In this document: one piece after another, positions 1 through 7,246 of the stretch
Layout of the letters: every line of letters begins with the position of its first letter
How positions within the stretch are numbered: the first letter of the stretch is position 1
Source: Bacteroidota bacterium
Lineage (GTDB): Bacteria; Bacteroidota; Bacteroidia; Bacteroidales; UBA10428
Assembly: GCA_029268165.1 (NCBI GenBank)
Contig: JAJUGM010000071.1
Location: 1 to 10,857 of the forward strand
Reading direction: 5' to 3'
Length of the DNA stretch: 10,857 bases
The notes under the pieces: model-generated
Told to the model about the DNA's origin: nothing
The model's database searches: none
Seen by the model: the letters and a program-made list of their open reading frames with translations, nothing else
Position numbers and translations under genes: made by a program

Positions 1-5
1 AAAAA

Positions 6-1658
6 ATGAAACTTATTATTCAAAAGAAGAGGGCTAGTCTATTAATTATTATTGGGTTAATTTTTGCATTAACTGTCAGTTTTACTGTTATAAAAGATAA
101 GGAATTTGAAATAGTTAAAAATCTTGATATTTTTTATTCATTATTTCGTGAACTTAATCTTTTTTATGTAGATGAAACAAATCCGAAAAAATTAATTGAA
201 TCAGCTATTGATGGCATGCTTGAATCGCTGGATCCTTATACTACATATATACCGGAAGAAGAGCAAAAGGATTTTGAGTTTATGACGACAGGAGAATATG
301 GAGGGATTGGCGCATTAATAAGAAGAGGAGGGGATTATACAATTATTTCAGAACCTTATGAGGGGTTTCCTGCCCAAAAAGCTGGCTTAAAAGCTGGAGA
401 TACAATACTTTCGGTTAATGATATTTCCACTTTTAAGAAAGAAGTGAGTGAAGTTAGCGAGATGCTTAAAGGACAGCCCAATACTGCGGTAATACTCAGA
501 TTAAAAAGAATAGGAGATACTGGTATTTTTGAAAAGAAGTTAATAAGAGAAAAAATTAATATCCCTAATGTTCCCTATTTTGGAATAATTAGAAATGAAA
601 TTGGTTATATCAGGCTTGCGAATTTTACCAAAGATGCCGGAAAAGAGGCAAGAGATGCGCTTAAGGAACTATTAAATGCAGGTGCCAGAAGCATAATAGT
701 TGATTTACGCGGAAATCCGGGAGGACTTTTGATAGAGGCAGTAAATGTAACAAATTTATTCGTCAGGCAAGGACAAGAAATAGTATATACACGAGGAAGA
801 GTAAAACAGTGGGATAATATTTATAAAACTTTAAATCAGCCAGTTGACACCACCATACCTCTTATTATTCTGGTTAACAGGTCATCTGCTTCAGCTTCAG
901 AAATAGTAGCCGGAGCACTTCAGGACCTTGACCGTGCCGTAATTATAGGTCAAAGAACTTTTGGTAAGGGTCTTGTTCAGACTACACGTCAGTTAAGTTA
1001 CAATACGCAATTAAAGGTTACTACCGCCAAGTATTACATACCCAGCGGACGATGTATTCAGGCAGTCGATTATACACACCGGAATGAGGATGGTAGTGTT
1101 GGCACAATACCTGATTCATTAATTAGAGAATTCAGAACGACTAAAGGACGTAAGGTTTACGATGGCGGGGGAATTACTCCGGATATTACTATTGAACAGG
1201 AACAACCAGGGAAAATCACAATTAGCCTTTATTCCAAAAACTTTATTTTTGATTACGCAACTTATTTTGCTACTAAACATAATAATTATGATTTATTGTT
1301 TTCTGATGAAGAGTATAGTGATTTTATTCAGTTTTTAAAAGATAAAGATTTTGATTATACAACTGCCAGTGATGAAAAATTAGATGAGTTGATAACTGTT
1401 GCAAAAAGAGAAAAATATTTTCAGGAAGCAGAAAATGAATTTAATCTATTGAAAAGAAAACTGGCACATGACAAAGAAAAGGATTTACAAACATTTAAGG
1501 AAGAAATTAAAGATTTGATTAACGAAGAGATAGCCAGCCGTTATTATTACCAGAAAGGAAGAATAAAGGCTTCACTTGAAAACGATGTGGTGTTTAATAA
1601 AGCAATTGAAATATGTAATAATAATGAGATATATAACTCAATACTATCGGGTAATTAA
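6..1658 (+). CDS. S41 family carboxy-terminal processing peptidase (CtpA/Prc-like), membrane anchored
   Basis: Serine protease that cleaves proteins near their C-terminus on the periplasmic side of the inner membrane. The 550-residue protein starts with a short basic stretch and a hydrophobic segment at about residues 10-29, which reads as a signal anchor. A helical N-terminal region follows (about 40-90, including the family-typical SLDPYTTYIPEEE), then a PDZ domain (about 95-170, with GGIGA and GLKAGDTILSVN), then the S41 catalytic domain (about 190-400). The Ser/Lys pair is visible: SSASASEI gives nucleophile Ser296, and TFGKGLVQ gives general base Lys321 and Gln325, with the 25- and 29-residue spacing of the family. 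DLRGNPGG (233-240) is the usual substrate-side strand. The last 150 residues are helical and charged, a tail I recall from Bacteroidota members. The ATG lies five bases from the window edge, so upstream signals are unseen, but the anchor directly after it supports this start. The substrate cannot be told. Confidence 0.93.
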   Translation: MKLIIQKKRASLLIIIGLIFALTVSFTVIKDKEFEIVKNLDIFYSLFRELNLFYVDETNPKKLIESAIDGMLESLDPYTTYIPEEEQKDFEFMTTGEYGGIGALIRRGGDYTIISEPYEGFPAQKAGLKAGDTILSVNDISTFKKEVSEVSEMLKGQPNTAVILRLKRIGDTGIFEKKLIREKINIPNVPYFGIIRNEIGYIRLANFTKDAGKEARDALKELLNAGARSIIVDLRGNPGGLLIEAVNVTNLFVRQGQEIVYTRGRVKQWDNIYKTLNQPVDTTIPLIILVNRSSASASEIVAGALQDLDRAVIIGQRTFGKGLVQTTRQLSYNTQLKVTTAKYYIPSGRCIQAVDYTHRNEDGSVGTIPDSLIREFRTTKGRKVYDGGGITPDITIEQEQPGKITISLYSKNFIFDYATYFATKHNNYDLLFSDEEYSDFIQFLKDKDFDYTTASDEKLDELITVAKREKYFQEAENEFNLLKRKLAHDKEKDLQTFKEEIKDLINEEIASRYYYQKGRIKASLENDVVFNKAIEICNNNEIYNSILSGN

Positions 1659-1680
1659 ATAGTGTGTTGTTTTTTATTAT

Positions 1681-2517
1681 TCAAATTGAATAGCCTGATT
1701 GCCTGATTTTTGTTACATATTTGTTAATATACAAATCATATTCTTCCATAATTTTTTGCAATACTGAATTTTGAACATTGTATTTGTATTGATTAATTGA
1801 ATAAATGGGTAATACTTTTGGTGATGTTCCAGTAATAAAAACGGAAGTATATTTATTTAAATCTTTAGTGGATATATTCTTTTCTATTATATTATAATTA
1901 AGTGTATTACATATTTTAAAAACCTGTTGTCGCGTTATTCCTTTTAACACTCGATTGGAGGGGGGAGTATGTAAATATTCGTCTTTAATAAAAAACACAT
2001 TCGATTTACTCCCTTCAGTTATGAAAGAGTTGCTATCAACTAATAGTACTTCAAAGACATTTTTACTGATAATTTCGTTCTTACAATTATCCTGAAACAA
2101 ATTATTAACATATTTGATATTAGGATCTTTTCTTTCATTATAGTAAAGTGATACTTTAACACCTCTTAAATATTGTTCTGCTGATGGATAATAGTGAGGT
2201 ATTTGATATGCAACAATGTCAATATTTTTGTTTTTTTCATTAAAAAATAATAAAAGTTTGACATTACCAACAGAAAGTGAATTATTGAACTTTAACTTTA
2301 ATAAAATATTCATTATATATTTAAAATCAATATTTAAACTAAATTTCTTTAATGAATGGCTCAAACGTTCAAGGTGTTCCTCAAGAAACAAAAATACGTC
2401 ATCAATTACCCTAATAACTTCATAAAACACTTGTGGTGGCAATATTAGGCTGGACAATTTTTTCGTTTCAGTAACTTTATTATTAATAACGCAATATCGG
2501 CCTGTCCAGTCATTCAT
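1681..2517 (-). CDS. class IV PLP-dependent aminotransferase / aminodeoxychorismate lyase-like protein
   Basis: Fold-type IV pyridoxal-phosphate enzyme of 278 residues, the normal length for the family, presumably cytoplasmic. Visible family marks are HLERL with the phosphate-binding Arg51, NIKYVN with Lys135 as the likely PLP-bound lysine, ITEGSKSNVFF with Glu168 contacting the PLP ring nitrogen, GITR (193-196), and TGTSPKVLPI (229-238), which matches the TGTS phosphate-cup motif. The family includes branched-chain aminotransferase, D-amino-acid aminotransferase and 4-amino-4-deoxychorismate lyase (PabC). The sequence does not decide between them by eye: there is no clear BCAT signature, and no pab or folate gene is adjacent. 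It starts 28 bases after the stop of the TonB-like gene on the same strand, so the two are probably co-transcribed. It ends 22 bases from the convergent peptidase gene. By eye it is more AT-rich than carB. Confidence 0.85.
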   Translation of the reverse strand: MNDWTGRYCVINNKVTETKKLSSLILPPQVFYEVIRVIDDVFLFLEEHLERLSHSLKKFSLNIDFKYIMNILLKLKFNNSLSVGNVKLLLFFNEKNKNIDIVAYQIPHYYPSAEQYLRGVKVSLYYNERKDPNIKYVNNLFQDNCKNEIISKNVFEVLLVDSNSFITEGSKSNVFFIKDEYLHTPPSNRVLKGITRQQVFKICNTLNYNIIEKNISTKDLNKYTSVFITGTSPKVLPIYSINQYKYNVQNSVLQKIMEEYDLYINKYVTKIRQSGYSI

Positions 2518-2545
2518 CCTGTAGAATCAGTATGGTAAATTATAA

Positions 2546-3253
2546 TTATTGAGGAAAGAAAATATAGGTTATTGTACCTTGTTGTTTGGGAGTAGCTTTA
2601 GGATCATAATTAAACTTTGCACTCATAACTGATCGATAAGCTTCATCCCTCAAGCATTGATCATCTGTTGATTGTGAATTATTAATGGATGCATTTGTTA
2701 CATTACCTTGCTGATCCACTATAAATTGCAAAACAACTGTACCTCCGTTTTTGCATTTATAGCTTGGAACATATATATCTCTCACATGCCAACGGTTTTC
2801 AAGATTATAGTTTATGGTGGCATTTGCCTTATATATTATGTTTTTGACTTCTTTAGGCTTATCGGGTGGTTTTATTTCCTGCTGCTGGATAACAGGTTCA
2901 TTTTCCTTAGGTTCAATCTTATTTTCAGGTTTAAGCGACTCAATTCCCAATTCTTCCATAACCTGTTTTTCGTATTTTTCAGTACTGATTTCTTCTTTAA
3001 GTTTTTCAGCGGTATTGACTGCAATATTATGAATTGTTTGATGGTCAAGTGAAGGTATTTCAACGGGTTCACTTTTTTGTTTAATAATTTCCTCAACAGT
3101 TTTCAGTTCTTCTATCATTTCAATAAGCATTTGTTCCTGTTGCTTTTCTTTCGCTTCTCCAATTTTAAAAAATAAAAAGCACAGAATTAGCGCCAGATGC
3201 ACAATGATTGTTCCTAAAATACCATTGATATTTTCGTGAATAAATGTTTTCAC
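2546..3253 (-). CDS. TonB-family energy transducer
   Basis: Inner-membrane protein expected to pass proton-motive force from ExbB/ExbD to TonB-dependent outer-membrane receptors. The 235 residues show a short cytoplasmic start, one membrane segment (about 11-30), a Glu/Lys/Gln-rich and probably coiled-coil stretch (about 33-110), a Pro/Lys/Glu linker (about 110-136) and a C-terminal TonB domain (about 158-235). The TonB domain carries GGTVVLQFIVDQQGNV and ends in GTITYIFFPQ, a pattern I recognise from short Bacteroidota TonB proteins. Cys167 and Cys200 flank the core of this periplasmic domain, and I recall both positions as recurring in this subfamily, so a disulfide is plausible. No exbB, exbD or receptor gene is in the window, so it may be one of several TonB paralogues that share an ExbBD complex elsewhere. 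It lies 148 bases downstream of carB and 28 bases upstream of the aminotransferase gene. Confidence 0.85.
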   Translation of the reverse strand: MKTFIHENINGILGTIIVHLALILCFLFFKIGEAKEKQQEQMLIEMIEELKTVEEIIKQKSEPVEIPSLDHQTIHNIAVNTAEKLKEEISTEKYEKQVMEELGIESLKPENKIEPKENEPVIQQQEIKPPDKPKEVKNIIYKANATINYNLENRWHVRDIYVPSYKCKNGGTVVLQFIVDQQGNVTNASINNSQSTDDQCLRDEAYRSVMSAKFNYDPKATPKQQGTITYIFFPQ

Positions 3254-3278
3254 AATGATGAATTAGGGTTGATAATTA

Positions 3279-3286
3279 CAAAAATA
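3279..3286 (-). promoter_or_regulatory. possible -7 promoter element for the tonB-like gene
   Basis: Read on the minus strand this is TATTTTTG, a fit to the Bacteroidota -7 consensus TAnnTTTG. It lies 25 bases before the TonB-like start codon, which would give a leader of about 20 bases. No TTG sits at the expected 19-21 base distance upstream; the nearest is 12 bases away. In DNA this AT-rich the match could be chance. The rest of the 148-base gap (3254-3401) holds T-runs on the minus strand after carB but no convincing hairpin, so I call no terminator there. Confidence 0.25.
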
Positions 3287-3401
3287 ATAATTTATAAACA
3301 ATTGCGTCTATAACAAAAAAGCGAATTATGTAGTTTAACCTGAAAAAAAGCAATCTTCGTATCTGTTTATTTTTTTGGATTATTAAATAAGAACATTAAT
3401 A

Positions 3402-6400
3402 TTAATATTCATCCCAGCTTTTAATTGCAATGTCTTCAATTGTAAGTTTACAAATAGCAGTGAGAAATGCGCTTGCCAGGCGTGCATTTGTTATAAGAGG
3501 TATATTATAATCCACTGCACTACGGCGTATCATATAATCGTTACTTAGTTCTGACTTTGAAAGATCTTTAGGAATATTAATGACCAGGTCAATTATCTTA
3601 TTTTTAAGATAATCAAGAGTATTTGGTTTTTGGTTTTCATCAGGCCAGTGCAGCACTGTTGAAGGAATACCGTTCATTTCAAGAAATTGGGCTGTACCCT
3701 TAGTGGCAAAAAGATTATATCCTTTATCAGCAAGCATACGGCAGCTATTCACAAGTTCAACCTTTGAACGCATAGGTCCTGTTGAAAGTAGAATATTTCG
3801 CTTCGGAATGGTATATCCAACGGATAACATTGATTTTAGTATTGCTTCATAAAAAGTTTCTCCTATGCATCCGACTTCTCCTGTCGATGCCATGTCAACA
3901 CCAAGAACAGGATCAGCTTTTTGCAGACGTGAAAAAGAAAACTGAGGAGCTTTTATTCCGATATAATCAAGGTCAAATACTGATTTATTAGGTTTTTCTA
4001 CATTACTTTCAAGTAAAACTTGCGTAGCAAGCTCTATAAAATTAATCTTTAATAATTTGGAAACAAATGGAAAACTTCTTGATGCTCTGAGGTTGCATTC
4101 AATAACTTTAATATTATTATCCTTTGCAAGAAACTGTATGTTGAACGGACCGCTGATTTTCAATGCTTTTGCAATTTCACGGGAAATACGTTTGATACGT
4201 CGCATGGTTTCAAAATAAATCTTTTGTGCTGGAAATACAATAGTTGCATCGCCCGAATGCACACCTGCAAATTCAACATGTTCGCTTATGGCATAGGCAA
4301 GCAGCTCACCTTCTTGTGCCACGGCATCAATTTCTATTTCCTTTGCCTGTTCGATAAACTCTGAAACCACTACGGGATATTGTTTTGAGACTTTTGTAGC
4401 GACATTAAGGTAATGTTCTAATTCTTCCTTATTCGATACCACGTTCATGGCTGCTCCTGAAAGCACGTAGGATGGTCGTATCAATACAGGGAAACCAACT
4501 TCGTCAACAAAATCATAAATGTCTCTTATACTTGAAAGCTCTTTCCAGCGAGGTTGATCAATTTTCAGCTGATCACATAAAAGTGAAAACTTATGACGGT
4601 CTTCTGCATTATCAATTGAAAGAGGTGAGGTTCCAAGTATAGGCACATTATGTTTGAAAAGTCGCATAGCCAAATTATTAGGAATTTGACCACCCATAGA
4701 AAGGATTACACCCTTAGGATGTTCAAATTCAATTATATCCATGACGCGCTCAAAGGACAACTCGTCAAAATATAGTCTGTCGCAGACATCGTAATCAGTG
4801 CTTACGGTTTCGGGATTATAATTGATCATAACTGATTGGTAACCTTCCTTTTTAATAGTAAATAATGCATTAACACTACACCAGTCGAATTCAACGCTGC
4901 TGCCAATTCTGTAAGCTCCTGAACCCAAAACAATTACTGAAGGTTTTTCTTTAAAGAGTAACACATCATGTTCTGAGGCACTGTAGGTTAAATAGAGATA
5001 ATTTGTCTGGGCAGGATATTCGGCTGCAAGGGTATCTATTTGTTTAATATAAGGGATGATGTTATGTTTTTTTCTGAATTCTCTTACTTCAAGTAGTCCT
5101 TCTTCAATGTAATCATTGACTTTTTTCAGAACAAAGCGTGCTATCTGAAAATCAGAAAAGCCAAATATTTTTGCTTTTTTTAATAATTCAAAGGGGATTT
5201 CCTGAAGCGTATTATATTGCTGAAGCTGATTTTTAAGCTCATAAATATTCTTAAGCTTATAAAGGAACCAGGAATCAATTTTTGTAAGCTCGTAAATTTT
5301 TTCAATTGAATATCCCTTTTCAAAAGCATCAGCAATTACAAAAATCCTCATATCGGTAGGTTCGGAAAGCTCTTTTTCAATATTATCAAATGACAGATCA
5401 CGGTTACCAACGAAACCATGCATACCTTGTCCAATCATACGTAAGCCCTTTTGAATGGCTTCCTCGAAAGTGCGTCCTATTGCCATCACTTCTCCAACGC
5501 TTTTCATGCTACTTCCGATTTGTTTTGAAACACCGCCAAATTTATTCAAATCCCAACGAGGAATTTTGCAAACAATGTAGTCAAGAGCAGGTTCAAAAAA
5601 TGCAGATGTGGTTTTGGTAATGGAATTTTTTATTTCATGAAGCCCATAACCAATAGCAAGTTTGGCTGCGACAAAGGCCAGCGGATAACCTGTGGCTTTT
5701 GATGCCAGTGCACTTGATCTTGAAAGACGGGCATTTACTTCAATAACACGATAATCTTCCGATTCCGGATCAAGTGCATATTGAATATTACACTCTCCGA
5801 CAACGCCGATATGACGTATGATTTTAATGGCTAATTGTCTTAATTTGTGATATTCATTATTGGTTAGCGTCTGAGAAGGTGCCACCACAATACTTTCACC
5901 CGTATGAATTCCAAGCGGGTCAAAATTTTCCATATTACACACCGTAATACAGTTGTCATATTGATCACGTACCACCTCATATTCAACCTCTTTCCATCCC
6001 TTTAGTGATTTTTCAACCAAAATTTGCGGAGCATAAGAAAATGCTTTTTCAGCAGTTTTTCTGAGTTCAGTTTCGTTATTACAAAAGCCGCTTCCCTGTC
6101 CCCCCAGGGTATAAGCAGCCCTAATAATAACTGGATAACCAAGCGTTTCAGCAGCTTTTATAGCCTCATTAGTACTTGTGGCCGCGTAACTTTGAATTGT
6201 CTTAACCTGAATTTCATTAAGTTTTTTAACGAACAAATCCCTGTCTTCAGTATCCATGATTGCCTGAACAGGAGTTCCAAGAACCCTGACCTTATTTTTT
6301 TCAAGTACACCGCTTTTATAAAGACTTATGCCACAATTCAGTGCGGTCTGCCCTCCGAAGGCAAGCAGAATACCATCAGGCTTTTCTTTTTCAATCACCT

Positions 6401-6620
6401 TTTCAACAAAATAAGGTGTTACCGGTAAAAAATATATTTTATCTGCCATACCTTCAGAAGTCTGGACTGTAGCAATATTCGGATTGATAAGAATGGTGAA
6501 AATCCCTTCTTCCTTCAATGCTTTTAATGCCTGGGAACCCGAATAATCAAATTCTCCGGCCTCTCCAATTTTAAGTGCACCCGATCCCAATAAAATTACT
6601 TTATGAATTGTTTTATCCAT
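3402..6620 (-). CDS. carB: carbamoyl-phosphate synthase large subunit, CAD-like variant
   Basis: Makes carbamoyl phosphate from bicarbonate, two ATP and ammonia channelled from the glutaminase subunit CarA. The product feeds arginine (via ornithine carbamoylation) and pyrimidines. At 1072 residues it is full length. The order is: pre-ATP-grasp domain with LGSGALKIGEAGEFDYSGSQ (11-30), first ATP-grasp (about 128-320, with RAAYTLGGQGSGF at 167-179, GESIVVAPSQTL at 241-252 and EVNARLSRSSALASK at 294-308), helical oligomerisation domain (about 400-550), second synthetase half with an ATP-grasp from about residue 673 (containing RPSYVLSGAAMNV), and a C-terminal MGS-like allosteric domain from about 938. 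RAAY, EVNARLSR and VLSGAAMN match the animal CAD enzyme as I recall it rather than E. coli CarB (RPSF, EMNPRVSR, VLGGRAM). carA is not adjacent. The gene is divergent from argR, and no Shine-Dalgarno precedes the ATG. Confidence 0.96.
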   Translation of the reverse strand: MDKTIHKVILLGSGALKIGEAGEFDYSGSQALKALKEEGIFTILINPNIATVQTSEGMADKIYFLPVTPYFVEKVIEKEKPDGILLAFGGQTALNCGISLYKSGVLEKNKVRVLGTPVQAIMDTEDRDLFVKKLNEIQVKTIQSYAATSTNEAIKAAETLGYPVIIRAAYTLGGQGSGFCNNETELRKTAEKAFSYAPQILVEKSLKGWKEVEYEVVRDQYDNCITVCNMENFDPLGIHTGESIVVAPSQTLTNNEYHKLRQLAIKIIRHIGVVGECNIQYALDPESEDYRVIEVNARLSRSSALASKATGYPLAFVAAKLAIGYGLHEIKNSITKTTSAFFEPALDYIVCKIPRWDLNKFGGVSKQIGSSMKSVGEVMAIGRTFEEAIQKGLRMIGQGMHGFVGNRDLSFDNIEKELSEPTDMRIFVIADAFEKGYSIEKIYELTKIDSWFLYKLKNIYELKNQLQQYNTLQEIPFELLKKAKIFGFSDFQIARFVLKKVNDYIEEGLLEVREFRKKHNIIPYIKQIDTLAAEYPAQTNYLYLTYSASEHDVLLFKEKPSVIVLGSGAYRIGSSVEFDWCSVNALFTIKKEGYQSVMINYNPETVSTDYDVCDRLYFDELSFERVMDIIEFEHPKGVILSMGGQIPNNLAMRLFKHNVPILGTSPLSIDNAEDRHKFSLLCDQLKIDQPRWKELSSIRDIYDFVDEVGFPVLIRPSYVLSGAAMNVVSNKEELEHYLNVATKVSKQYPVVVSEFIEQAKEIEIDAVAQEGELLAYAISEHVEFAGVHSGDATIVFPAQKIYFETMRRIKRISREIAKALKISGPFNIQFLAKDNNIKVIECNLRASRSFPFVSKLLKINFIELATQVLLESNVEKPNKSVFDLDYIGIKAPQFSFSRLQKADPVLGVDMASTGEVGCIGETFYEAILKSMLSVGYTIPKRNILLSTGPMRSKVELVNSCRMLADKGYNLFATKGTAQFLEMNGIPSTVLHWPDENQKPNTLDYLKNKIIDLVINIPKDLSKSELSNDYMIRRSAVDYNIPLITNARLASAFLTAICKLTIEDIAIKSWDEY

Positions 6621-6659
6621 TTAAAGAAATGCTTAAAAATTCTGTGTGTAAAATTGGGG

Positions 6660-6667
6660 CAAAACTA
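6660..6667 (-). promoter_or_regulatory. possible -7 promoter element for carB
   Basis: On the minus strand this reads TAGTTTTG and fits TAnnTTTG. It lies 39 bases before the carB ATG and would give a leader of roughly 33 bases. A carB promoter must lie somewhere in this divergent region unless transcription comes through from the right, which the opposite orientation of argR rules out. No TTG -33 element is found at the expected spacing, so the call is tentative. Confidence 0.3.
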
Positions 6668-6687
6668 CAAATATTTTTAAATTGTAC

Positions 6688-6718
6688 TTGCTTAATATTA
6701 ATATATCGTATATTTTTG
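6688..6718 (+). promoter_or_regulatory. Bacteroidota-type promoter for the argR-argG-argH run
   Basis: TTG at 6688-6690 and TATTTTTG at 6711-6718 are separated by exactly 20 bases. This matches the -33 TTG / -7 TAnnTTTG promoter known from Bacteroides. Transcription should start about 5-8 bases after the -7 element, near 6723-6726, which leaves a leader of only about 20-25 bases before the argR ATG at 6747. No other element pair of this quality was seen upstream of argG or argH, so this promoter may serve the whole downstream run. Confidence 0.6.
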
Positions 6719-6722
6719 CATA
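6705..6722. promoter_or_regulatory. possible degenerate second ARG box
   Basis: ARG boxes often occur in pairs separated by 2-3 bases. The 18 bases that lie exactly 3 bases upstream of the perfect box match 6 of the 11 base-specific consensus positions and all four central W positions. The site overlaps the -7 element of the predicted argR promoter. The match is weak and the DNA is AT-rich, so only the spacing next to the perfect box makes it worth listing. Confidence 0.3.
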
Positions 6723-6725
6723 ATC

Positions 6726-6743
6726 TTTGAATAATTATTCAAT
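6726..6743. promoter_or_regulatory. ARG box: ArgR operator in the argR leader
   Basis: The 18 bases match every specified position of the ARG box consensus TNTGAATWWWWATTCANW as known from E. coli. The core (6727-6742) is a perfect 16-base palindrome centred between 6734 and 6735. It begins at or next to the predicted transcription start and ends three bases before the argR ATG, so bound ArgR would block initiation or early elongation. The position implies autoregulation of argR and arginine-dependent repression of argG, argH and the genes behind them. Binding has not been shown; the call rests on the consensus match and on argR being adjacent. Confidence 0.75.
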
Positions 6744-6746
6744 ATC

Positions 6747-7223
6747 ATGGGAAACAGAACGGAAAGACTATTAATGATTCGTAATATCATTTCTACGCAG
6801 AAGATATCGAGTCAGGAAGAATTGCTTAGCATTCTTGAAAAAAAAGGTCTTTATTATACGCAGGCAACATTATCAAGAGACCTGAAGTTTTTAAAGGTTA
6901 ATAAAATAGCCGATAATGAAAAGGGGTACATTTATGAATTGCCTGACCAGCATCACATGCAGGGCTATGAATTGGCCGAAAATTATGCAGCAAAAGGATT
7001 TGTTTCCATTAAGTTTGCAAATAAGCTCGGAGTAATCAAAACACTTCCAGGTTATGCTCCAAGTATTGCATCACTTATTGATCAGGCAAATCCGTTTGAA
7101 ATAATCGGAACTTTAGCTGGTGACGATACTATCTTATTGGTTCCGAATGAAAAAGTTACTGAACAGGATATTATTAATACACTGGTTTTAATCATTCCTG
7201 AATTAAAAAGTAAGATAAAATAA
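6747..7223 (+). CDS. argR: arginine repressor ArgR
   Basis: Arginine-responsive DNA-binding repressor, normally a hexamer in the cytoplasm. Its 158 residues are the usual length. The N-terminal winged helix-turn-helix (about 1-70) contains SQEELLSIL and the recognition-helix motif TQATLSRDL (38-46). The C-terminal oligomerisation and arginine-binding domain (about 80-158) contains KTLPGYAP and GTLAGDDTIL, with Asp126 and Asp127 at the positions that bind arginine in E. coli ArgR. It is the first gene of a + strand run, 23 bases before argG, and is preceded by a perfect ARG box that ends three bases before its ATG, so it probably represses itself and the genes behind it. No Shine-Dalgarno is seen; the start fits the length of the domain. 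As I recall, other Bacteroidota often carry an acetyltransferase gene between argR and argG, which is absent here. Confidence 0.95.
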   Translation: MGNRTERLLMIRNIISTQKISSQEELLSILEKKGLYYTQATLSRDLKFLKVNKIADNEKGYIYELPDQHHMQGYELAENYAAKGFVSIKFANKLGVIKTLPGYAPSIASLIDQANPFEIIGTLAGDDTILLVPNEKVTEQDIINTLVLIIPELKSKIK

Positions 7224-7246
7224 ACCATTTCAATTTTTATAATAAT

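Noticed and set aside
1659..1680. Bidirectional terminator between the convergent peptidase and aminotransferase genes
   Set aside because: There is a run of six T but no inverted repeat in or around the 22 bases that would form a stem.
2216..3096. Open frames on either strand overlapping the aminotransferase and TonB genes
   Set aside because: Their translations are low-complexity Phe/Ile/Lys/Ser-rich sequences without motifs, as expected from AT-rich shadow frames.
3254..3401. Terminator or small RNA in the carB-tonB gap
   Set aside because: On the minus strand there are T-runs after carB, but I find no GC-containing stem before them and no open frame of note. Only a weak -7-like element is listed.
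5390..6428. Open reading frames on the + strand inside carB
   Set aside because: They lie wholly antisense to a full-length, well-conserved carB, show no recognisable protein family and have no start signals. They are by-products of carB codon use.
6692..6701. Perfect 10-base palindrome TTAATATTAA upstream of argR as another operator
   Set aside because: It does not fit the ARG box, consists only of A and T, and such palindromes are common in this DNA. It falls in the promoter spacer without further support.
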